From contig JAEWHY010000001.1 of assembly GCA_023387555.1 (NCBI GenBank), positions 1 to 5,320 of the forward strand: DNA of 5,320 nucleotides, read 5' to 3'. This DNA is from Pseudomonadota bacterium. Lineage in GTDB: Bacteria; Pseudomonadota; Alphaproteobacteria; Rhizobiales; Xanthobacteraceae. A program made the position numbers and the translations under genes. The notes under the pieces are model-generated. The model made no database searches, had not been told where the DNA came from, and saw nothing but the letters and a program-made list of their open reading frames with translations. Positions 1 through 4,826 of the stretch are shown piece by piece. Every line of letters begins with the position of its first letter. The stretch's first letter is position 1.

Positions 1-1776
1 CGGCAGTTCGCTCTGACCATCGCGAGCGCCACCGCGATCTCGCTGATCGTGTCGCTGACCCTGTCGCCGGCCATGTGCGCTCTGCTGCTGAAGCCGCACA
101 AGGAGCAGCATCGGGAGCGGTGGTGGCAGAAGCCGTTCAATATCTTCTTCCGCATCTTCAACCGCGGTTTCGACTGGCTGTCGGCGCGTTACGGCTGGCT
201 CGCCGGCCGCACCGTGCGTCTGACCGGGCTGATGCTCGTGATCTATGCGATCATCATCGGCGTCGGGCTGAACGAATTCCGGAAGGCGCCGCAAGGCTTC
301 ATTCCGTCACAGGACCGCGGCTACCTGATCGTCGTCGCGCAATTGCCGCCCGGCGCCTCGCTGGAGCGCACCGACAAGGTGATGAAACGGGCGACGGAGA
401 TGGCGCTGGAGACGCCCGGCGTCCTCAACGCCATCAATATCGTCGGCTTTTCCGGCGCAACTTTCACCAACGCACCGAACGCCGGCGCGATCTTCCTGAT
501 CCTCGATTCGTTCGACAAGCGGGCCAAGGATCCGGCACAATCGGTCGACGCGATCCAGCGCACCCTGTTCGGCAGATATGCCGCGATCCAGGAAGCCCTG
601 ATGCTCGTCGTCCAGCCGCCGCCGGTTCAGGGCATCGGCAACGCCGGTGGCTTCCGGATGATGGTGGAAGATCGCGATGGACGCGGACCGCAGGCCTTGC
701 AGGAGGCTGTCGGGGCAATGATGGGACGCGCCGCGACCACGCCCGGCCTGATGCAGGTGTTCTCGCTGTTCGAAGTGTCGACACCGCAGCTCTATCTCGA
801 CATCGACCGCACCAAGGCGCAACTGCTCGGCATCCAGCTGCCGGACGTGTTCGCCGCGCTGCAGGTCAATATCGGCTCGCTCTACGTGAACGACTTCAAC
901 CTGTTCGGCCGGACCTTCCGCGTTCAGGCACAGGCGGCCGCGCCGTATCGGCTGGAGCCGCGGGACATCCTGAATTTGCGGGTCCGGAACGCGGACGGTG
1001 ACACCGTGCCGATCGGCGCCTTCACGACGATCCGCGACATTACCGGACCTTACCGTGTGCCGCGCTACAACCTTTATCCGGCGGCTGAACTCGATGGCGC
1101 ATCGGCTCCCGGTTTCTCGCAGGGCCAGGCGATCCAGATCATGGAGAAGCTTGCTGCGGAGGTGCTGCCCGCCGGGTTCGCCTACGAATGGACGACGCTC
1201 GCGTTCCAGCAGATCCGCGCCGGCGATACCGCGATGTTTGCCTTCCTGCTTGCCGTCGTGTTCGTGTTCCTCGTCCTTGCCGCGCAGTATGAAAGTCTCA
1301 CCCTGCCGCTGGCGGTGATCATGATCGTCCCGATGTGTCTCATCGCGTCGATCACGGGCGTCGTGTGGGTCGGGCAGGACAACAACATCCTGACCCAGGT
1401 CGGCTTCATCGTGTTGATTGGACTCGCGGCGAAGAACGCGATCCTGATCGTGGAGTTTGCCAAACAGCTCGAGGATCAGGGCCGTGACCGTTGGCGCGCC
1501 GCGGAGGAGGCCGCAGAACTGCGGCTGCGTCCGATCCTGATGACGTCGCTGGCCTTCACATTGGGTGTGGTCCCGCTTGCGATTGCAGAAGGCGCGGGCG
1601 CCGAGTTGCGTCGGGCTCTTGGCGTCGCGGTGGTGTCCGGCATGATCGGCGTCACGATTTTCGGTCTGCTGTTCACGCCCGCGTTCTACGTGATGGTGCG
1701 ATGGATCGAGGATCGTTTCGCAAGGCGAAAGTCGCAGTCCGCCGCGGCCCCGTTACAGACGGACGCGAAAGCCTGA
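1..1776 (+). CDS. RND/HAE1-family multidrug efflux permease, C-terminal part (5' truncated by window)
   Basis: This is the inner-membrane proton-driven pump of a tripartite efflux system (AcrB/MexB type), which exports drugs or other amphiphiles with a periplasmic adaptor and an outer-membrane channel. The frame is open from base 1. It shows 591 residues, matching roughly AcrB residue 470 to the end, so about 450 N-terminal residues lie upstream; the GTG at 49 is internal. Visible regions in order: the end of a membrane span with a SLTLSPAMCALLLKP-like motif (residues ~1-32), a span at ~76-92, the second periplasmic porter/docking half including GFIPSQDRGY and YVNDFN (295-300), then about five spans from ~412 to ~568. 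The TM10 motif GLAAKNAILIVEF carries the conserved proton-relay lysine (visible residue 478, bases 1432-1434; AcrB K940). The partner TM4 aspartates are outside the window. The adaptor gene is expected upstream. The substrate cannot be inferred. The family call is very secure. Confidence 0.96.
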   Translation, partial: RQFALTIASATAISLIVSLTLSPAMCALLLKPHKEQHRERWWQKPFNIFFRIFNRGFDWLSARYGWLAGRTVRLTGLMLVIYAIIIGVGLNEFRKAPQGFIPSQDRGYLIVVAQLPPGASLERTDKVMKRATEMALETPGVLNAINIVGFSGATFTNAPNAGAIFLILDSFDKRAKDPAQSVDAIQRTLFGRYAAIQEALMLVVQPPPVQGIGNAGGFRMMVEDRDGRGPQALQEAVGAMMGRAATTPGLMQVFSLFEVSTPQLYLDIDRTKAQLLGIQLPDVFAALQVNIGSLYVNDFNLFGRTFRVQAQAAAPYRLEPRDILNLRVRNADGDTVPIGAFTTIRDITGPYRVPRYNLYPAAELDGASAPGFSQGQAIQIMEKLAAEVLPAGFAYEWTTLAFQQIRAGDTAMFAFLLAVVFVFLVLAAQYESLTLPLAVIMIVPMCLIASITGVVWVGQDNNILTQVGFIVLIGLAAKNAILIVEFAKQLEDQGRDRWRAAEEAAELRLRPILMTSLAFTLGVVPLAIAEGAGAELRRALGVAVVSGMIGVTIFGLLFTPAFYVMVRWIEDRFARRKSQSAAAPLQTDAKA

Positions 1777-1798
1777 TCGTGCCATTGAGACAGCGTAC

Positions 1799-1828
1799 AA
1801 AAGGGATCACGGTTTCGTGATCCCTTTT
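1799..1828 (+). terminator. Rho-independent terminator after the RND gene
   Basis: A perfect 13-bp inverted repeat (arms 1799-1811 and 1816-1828) encloses a 4-base GTTT loop. The left arm begins with four A and the right arm ends with TTTT, so the transcript has a GC-containing stem followed by a U-run. It lies 22 bases after the RND stop codon and separates that transcription unit from the cytochrome genes. Because of the A-run it could also work on the opposite strand. Confidence 0.93.
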
Positions 1829-1939
1829 GATTGGCGATAGGAATGGCGATCGCGTCACTTTTTAGGAATAACAATCTGCTGCTCCGGGTTTACCCGTCGC
1901 CTGCTCGCGATTCTTCTTTCAGAAAACTGGGGGATTCCC

Positions 1940-2380
1940 ATGATGATACGCACCGCTGTCTGCGCCGCCCTTGCTGTTGCCCTGAGTGCCAGCGCCGTCA
2001 TTGCCCAATCCAAGGCCATTGCCGAGCGCAAGGAGATCATGAAGGGCGTCGGCGCAGCGGCGAAGAGCGGCGCTGCAATGGCACGCGGTTCTGCGCCCTA
2101 TGACAACGCCAAGGCCGTTGAAGTCTTCGTGGTCTACGCGAATGCGGCGCAGAAGATGCCCGGGCTGTTCCCGGACGATGCCAAGACCGGCGGCGAGACC
2201 ACCGCAAGCCCGAAGATCTGGGAAGACCGGGCCGGCTTCCAGGCCGCGATGGCGAAGTGGGGCGCCGATGCCAAGGCCGCCCAGGCTTCGGTCAAGGATC
2301 TCGACAGCTTCAAGGCTGCGTTCAGTGCGGCGGGCAAGCAGTGCGGCGCCTGCCATGAGACCTATCGGGTCAAGAACTGA
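1940..2380 (+). CDS. Class II cytochrome c (cytochrome c'/c-556 family), periplasmic
   Basis: This is a 146-residue exported monoheme cytochrome of the four-helix-bundle class II type, acting as a small periplasmic electron carrier. Residues 1-22 form a Sec signal peptide: a short positively charged start, an alanine-rich core, and a likely cleavage after AVIA before Gln23. The heme-attachment motif CGACH is near the C-terminus (C135, C138, H139), which is diagnostic of class II. Mid-protein motifs (LFPDDAKTGG, SPKIWEDRAGF) match the family. Near the mature N-terminus, RKEIMK places a methionine (M34, mature residue 12) where c-556 cytochromes carry the sixth heme ligand. This suggests a low-spin c-556 type rather than a five-coordinate gas-binding c'. 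The GGGGGA at 1929-1934 lies 5 bases before ATG 1940 and 8 before the in-frame ATG at 1943, so either could be used. A diheme cytochrome gene follows on the same strand. The physiological partner is unknown. Confidence 0.93.
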   Translation: MMIRTAVCAALAVALSASAVIAQSKAIAERKEIMKGVGAAAKSGAAMARGSAPYDNAKAVEVFVVYANAAQKMPGLFPDDAKTGGETTASPKIWEDRAGFQAAMAKWGADAKAAQASVKDLDSFKAAFSAAGKQCGACHETYRVKN

Positions 2381-2403
2381 CGAGGCGAAAGCGCGGATAC
2401 GCA

Positions 2404-2441
2404 GGGCGGCCATCCGCGGGATGAGCCGCCCTTCGGCTTTT
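2404..2441 (+). terminator. Putative terminator or attenuator between the two cytochrome genes
   Basis: It begins 23 bases after the class II cytochrome stop codon. A 12-bp GC-rich stem (2404-2415 with 2419-2431) has a GCG loop and one bulged A at 2424. It is followed by TTCGGCTTTT. A second, shorter hairpin (2424-2428 with 2434-2438, loop CCCTT) uses part of the same sequence and runs straight into a short T-run at 2438-2441. The T-run is weak, so termination may be partial. That would leave some read-through into the diheme cytochrome gene. Confidence 0.68.
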
Positions 2442-2473
2442 CTGAGGCTGCCAGGACGCATAACATCGAGTGC

Positions 2474-2485
2474 GGAGGCAGGGAG
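2474..2485 (+). promoter_or_regulatory. Shine-Dalgarno region of the diheme cytochrome gene (start ambiguous)
   Basis: Two SD-like elements precede the gene. GGAGG (2474-2478) is 6 bases before a possible GTG start at 2485 and 12 before ATG 2491. GGGAG (2481-2485) is 5 bases before ATG 2491. ATG 2491 was chosen because ATG is preferred and gives a normal MVRK export start. GTG 2485 would add two residues only. Confidence 0.55.
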
Positions 2486-2490
2486 TGTCC

Positions 2491-3405
2491 ATGGTCCGCA
2501 AGCTTGTTCTGCTCGCGATTGTCGCAGGCCTCATCGGCCTCGCGGTGTTCTGGTTCGTCACTATTCCGGCAACGGTGCCGGCGAGTGCGCTCGGCGCTCA
2601 TACGCCCAACCTCGAAAACGGCAAGGCGATGTTCTATGCGGGCGGCTGCGCCTCGTGCCATGCGACGCCGGGTCAGGACGACAGGCTCAAGCTCGGCGGT
2701 GGCCACCCGCTGCATTCGCCATTCGGGACGTTTTACGCGCCGAACATCTCGCAGGATCCGAAGGCGGGTATCGGCGCATGGACCGAGCAGCAATTCGTCA
2801 ACGCGATGCTGAAGGGCACGACGCCGAACGGCTCGCATTACTTCCCGGCCTTTCCCTTCACCTCGTACCGGTTGATGCCGGTCTCCGACGTCCGCGACCT
2901 CTACGCGTTCATGAAAACGCTGCCCGCAGTGCCCGATGCCTCCCCGGCGCACAACGTGCCGTTCCCGTTCAACCTGCGCCGGCCGCTCGGCGGCTGGAAG
3001 ATGCTGTTCTTCGACGACGCGCCGTTCCAGCCCGACCCCAGCAAGTCGGAGCGATGGAATCGCGGTGCCTATCTCGTGAACGGGCCGGGGCATTGCGCCG
3101 AATGCCATTCGCCCCGCAATTTGCTGGGTGGAATCGTGGCAGGGCAGAAATTTGCCGGCGGCCCCAATCCCGACGGCAAGGGCTGGGTGCCCAACATCAC
3201 CCAGGCGGCCCTGAAGGATTGGGAGGTCGACGACATCGAATACCTGCTGGAGACCGGGCATACGCCGACGGGTGACTCGGTGGGTTCGAACATGGCGCCG
3301 GTAATCCGCAACACCTCCCAATTGTCCAAGGAGGACCGGCTGGCCATGGCGGAATATCTGAAGTCGCTGCCGCCAGTGCAGGGGCCCAAACGCCCCGCCA
3401 AATAA
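2491..3405 (+). CDS. Membrane-anchored diheme cytochrome c
   Basis: This 304-residue periplasmic electron-transfer protein has two class I cytochrome c domains. Residues ~4-25 form a hydrophobic stretch after MVRK with no clean signal-peptidase site directly after it, so an uncleaved N-terminal anchor is likely. Heme motifs are CASCH (C53, C56, H57) and CAECH (C202, C205, H206). SPFGTFYAPNI (76-86), FPFNLRR (158-164), and WNRGAYLVNGPGH (189-201) resemble the cytochrome subunits of alcohol/gluconate/nicotinate-type membrane dehydrogenases. Those subunits usually carry three hemes in about 400-450 residues; here the third domain is absent. The likely distal Met for heme 2 is M268. For heme 1 the usual YPAMPY-type Met is replaced by Phe (F121), and M129 is a candidate ligand. 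It sits 110 bases behind the class II cytochrome gene on the same strand, with a putative terminator between. No dehydrogenase is encoded nearby, so donor and acceptor remain unknown. Confidence 0.92.
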   Translation: MVRKLVLLAIVAGLIGLAVFWFVTIPATVPASALGAHTPNLENGKAMFYAGGCASCHATPGQDDRLKLGGGHPLHSPFGTFYAPNISQDPKAGIGAWTEQQFVNAMLKGTTPNGSHYFPAFPFTSYRLMPVSDVRDLYAFMKTLPAVPDASPAHNVPFPFNLRRPLGGWKMLFFDDAPFQPDPSKSERWNRGAYLVNGPGHCAECHSPRNLLGGIVAGQKFAGGPNPDGKGWVPNITQAALKDWEVDDIEYLLETGHTPTGDSVGSNMAPVIRNTSQLSKEDRLAMAEYLKSLPPVQGPKRPAK

Positions 3406-3422
3406 AGCGCCCCGCCAAATAA
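3391..3422 (+). repeat. 15-bp direct repeat over the diheme cytochrome stop codon
   Basis: CGCCCCGCCAAATAA occurs at 3391-3405 and again, unchanged, at 3408-3422, with two bases (AG) between copies. The first copy ends in the TAA stop codon (3403-3405). The second lies in the spacer, offset by 17 bases and therefore in another frame. It looks like a small local duplication of the gene's 3' end. Confidence 0.9.
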
Positions 3423-3449
3423 GGCGGCACGTGAACCGCCCGCATTGGC

Positions 3450-3464
3450 GGCATGCAGCATGCC
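3450..3464. repeat. Interrupted palindrome with 7-bp arms
   Basis: GGCATGC at 3450-3456 and its exact reverse complement GCATGCC at 3458-3464 flank a single A. The two-fold symmetry could suit a dimeric DNA-binding protein, or it could form a small hairpin with five paired bases in RNA. It lies about 90 bases upstream of the EamA start. No known operator is recognised. Confidence 0.4.
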
Positions 3465-3499
3465 ATCTTGCGTGCGCGGCCGGTATCGGCGACAGGAGA

Positions 3500-3541
3500 G
3501 CAAGGCTGATCCTTGCCTGCCGGGTGCGCCTTTTGAGGCGC
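3500..3541 (+). repeat. Two adjacent small hairpins in the leader of the EamA gene
   Basis: GCAAGG (3500-3505) pairs with CCTTGC (3511-3516) across a 5-base loop. GCGCC (3526-3530) pairs with GGCGC (3537-3541) across the loop TTTTGA. The second hairpin partly contains the only GAGG (3535-3538) near the EamA start. Neither is followed by a clear T-run, so neither is a convincing terminator. A role in transcript stability or translation is possible but unproven. Confidence 0.4.
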
Positions 3542-3554
3542 CGTCTGCCACTTC

Positions 3555-4472
3555 ATGAATGTCTACAAGGCGATTCTCTTCACGCTGATCTCGTCGATGT
3601 TGTTTGCGGCGATGGCCGCGCTCGTGCGTTTTGTGGGCGAAACGGCTCCGGTCGGGCAGGTGGTGTTCTTCCGCGCGGCATTCGGAGCCGTTCCGATCAC
3701 ACTGCTCGTGCTGTTTCGCGGCGAATTGATGCAGATGGTCCGCACCAGCCGCGTGATCGGTCACATGGGCCGCGGCATGTTCAGCGTCGGCGGCATGTTC
3801 CTGCATTTCGCCTCGCTTGCACGGCTGCCGGTGGTCGATGCCACCGCTTTTTCGTTTGTCTCACCGCTCGCCACCGTGGTGCTGTCGGCGATCTTTTTGA
3901 AGGAGCGGGTGCGGATCTATCGGTGGTCGGCGGTGGTGCTCGGCTTCATCGGCGTATTGGTGATGCTGTGGCCGCATTTCGATCCCTCGCGCTATGTGGG
4001 ATTTGCCACTACCGCGACGGCGATCGGCGCAATCTGTGGCCTTGCCGGTGCGGTCATCAATGCGGGCGCCGTGATCCAGACACGCCGGTTGACGGCAACC
4101 GAAACCACGTCATCCATTGTGTTCTATTTTTCGCTGTTCTGCGCGCTGGCCGGCCTGACCACGCTTCCCTTCGGCTGGACCTGGCCGCCGCCGTTGCAGC
4201 TAGCGGCGCTGGTCGCGACCGGCCTGATCGGCGGCCTGTCGCACATCTTCCTCACCGAGAGCTTCCGCAATGCGCCGCAATCGGTGGTCGCGCCGTTCAG
4301 CTACACCACGATGCTGTGGGCGCTTTTGATCGGCTACGTGTTTTTCGACGAGGTGCCGGTGCCGATGATTCTCGTCGGCGCGTCCATTATCGCGGTGGCC
4401 GGACTGATGGTGGTGTTCCGCGAACGCCAGCTCGGCAAGCGTGAGATCGATACGGTTCCGCCCGCGACCTGA
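3555..4472 (+). CDS. EamA/DMT-superfamily membrane transporter
   Basis: This 305-residue inner-membrane protein has a duplicated EamA architecture: two halves of about five predicted spans each (roughly residues 5-140 and 150-285). It belongs to the drug/metabolite transporter superfamily, whose members mostly export amino acids, nucleotides or other small metabolites. Family signatures are visible at equivalent places in each half. The first has LARLPVVDATAFSF then SPLATVVLSAIFLKERV with K116-E117. The second has SFRNAPQSVVAPFSYTT then LIGYVFFDEVP with D265-E266. The short C-terminal tail is basic then polar and presumably cytoplasmic. The ATG at 3555 is the first possible start after an in-frame stop at 3534-3536. 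It lacks a good Shine-Dalgarno sequence: the nearest GAGG ends 16 bases upstream, within a hairpin. The next in-frame ATG (3597) would remove part of span 1. The substrate cannot be predicted. The stop codon lies 3 bases from that of the convergent Lrp/AsnC-domain gene. Confidence 0.93.
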   Translation: MNVYKAILFTLISSMLFAAMAALVRFVGETAPVGQVVFFRAAFGAVPITLLVLFRGELMQMVRTSRVIGHMGRGMFSVGGMFLHFASLARLPVVDATAFSFVSPLATVVLSAIFLKERVRIYRWSAVVLGFIGVLVMLWPHFDPSRYVGFATTATAIGAICGLAGAVINAGAVIQTRRLTATETTSSIVFYFSLFCALAGLTTLPFGWTWPPPLQLAALVATGLIGGLSHIFLTESFRNAPQSVVAPFSYTTMLWALLIGYVFFDEVPVPMILVGASIIAVAGLMVVFRERQLGKREIDTVPPAT

Positions 4473-4475
4473 GGT

Positions 4476-4712
4476 TCAGAACGCCTTGAATGTGATGATG
4501 GTCAGCGTGTCTTGAATGCCCGGGATCACCTGGACCTTTTCGTTCACGAAATGGCCGATATCGACGGACGGGTCGACATAGAACTTCACGAGCAGGTCGT
4601 AATGACCCGCGGTCGAATAGACCTCGGAGGCGATTTCGGCATCGGCAAGCGCATTGGCGACCTCATAGGACTTGCCCATGTGACATTTGATCTGCACGAA
4701 GAAGGGGGTCAT
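4476..4712 (-). CDS. Stand-alone Lrp/AsnC ligand-binding (RAM/SIAM) domain protein
   Basis: This 78-residue protein consists only of the C-terminal effector-binding and oligomerisation domain of Lrp/AsnC regulators (an alpha-beta sandwich related to ACT/ferredoxin folds). The DNA-binding helix-turn-helix is absent. Visible elements are the first strand FFVQIKC (residues 4-10), a helix at ~14-27 (KSYEVANALADAEI), the loop and strand TAGHYDLLVKFYV (34-46) typical of the ligand/oligomer interface, and the last strand LTIITFKAF (70-78). In the family this domain binds amino acids or other small molecules and forms dimers to octamers. Stand-alone versions may modulate full-length Lrp proteins or act as small-molecule sensors, but the role here is unknown. 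The start at 4712 is chosen because GGAGG lies 6 bases upstream. A start at 4766 in the same frame would add 18 unconserved residues and run through the terminator hairpin. It lies downstream of, and on the same strand as, the monooxygenase gene. Confidence 0.9.
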   Translation of the reverse strand: MTPFFVQIKCHMGKSYEVANALADAEIASEVYSTAGHYDLLVKFYVDPSVDIGHFVNEKVQVIPGIQDTLTIITFKAF

Positions 4713-4718
4713 CGAACG

Positions 4719-4723
4719 CCTCC
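4719..4723 (-). promoter_or_regulatory. Shine-Dalgarno sequence fixing the Lrp/AsnC-domain start
   Basis: On the minus strand GGAGG is placed exactly 6 bases upstream of the ATG at 4712. It is the strongest Shine-Dalgarno match near this gene, so it supports the 78-residue form over the 96-residue alternative. Confidence 0.8.
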
Positions 4724-4745
4724 GTAAGCCTTGGGCCAATCCAGC

Positions 4746-4775
4746 AAAAAGGCTGGAGCTTGGCAAGCTCCAGCC
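4746..4775 (-). terminator. Rho-independent terminator after the monooxygenase gene
   Basis: Read on the minus strand, a perfect 11-bp stem (4775-4765 with 4761-4751) with a 3-base loop is followed at once by five T (4750-4746). It starts 51 bases beyond the monooxygenase stop codon and ends 33 bases before the Lrp/AsnC-domain start. The small gene would therefore need its own promoter in or near the hairpin, or read-through. Confidence 0.9.
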
Positions 4776-4826
4776 ATTGGTCGGCGCGTCAGTATCACAA
4801 GGGGCGCTGCGGCGCGCCGCGTCATG

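Noticed and set aside
307..822. Antisense open frame opposite the RND pump gene
   Set aside because: The opposite strand has unmistakable RND sequence throughout, so this frame is a GC-driven shadow.
1846..1853. GCGATCGC palindrome upstream of the class II cytochrome gene
   Set aside because: An 8-bp GC-rich palindrome is expected by chance at this composition, and no second copy or matching promoter geometry was seen.
1829..1930. Sigma-70-like promoter for the class II cytochrome gene
   Set aside because: Candidate elements such as TTGGCG near 1831 and TAACAAT near 1868 do not pair at a proper spacing. A promoter is expected here but cannot be placed.
2100..3275. Long plus-strand open frame (391 codons) overlapping both cytochrome genes in another frame
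   Set aside because: It is arginine/proline/alanine-rich with no recognisable family, covers two certain genes, and is explained by high GC at third codon positions suppressing stops.
2362..3321. Long minus-strand open frame (319 codons) opposite the diheme cytochrome
   Set aside because: It is an antisense shadow of a gene with two clear heme motifs. Its composition is arginine/histidine-rich with no domain pattern and no convincing ribosome binding site.
3069..3806. Minus-strand open frame (245 codons) across the cytochrome/EamA boundary
   Set aside because: It runs antisense to two well-supported genes and has low-complexity His/Ala/Arg composition with no recognisable fold.
4713..4766. 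Eighteen-residue N-terminal extension of the Lrp/AsnC-domain protein
   Set aside because: It would translate the T-run and part of the terminator stem, has no family similarity, and a strong SD supports the start at 4712.
4809..4820. Perfect 12-bp palindrome GCGGCGCGCCGC just beyond the monooxygenase stop codon
   Set aside because: It is made only of G and C, is likely in such GC-rich DNA, and has no T-run or repeat partner. The real terminator is at 4746-4775.
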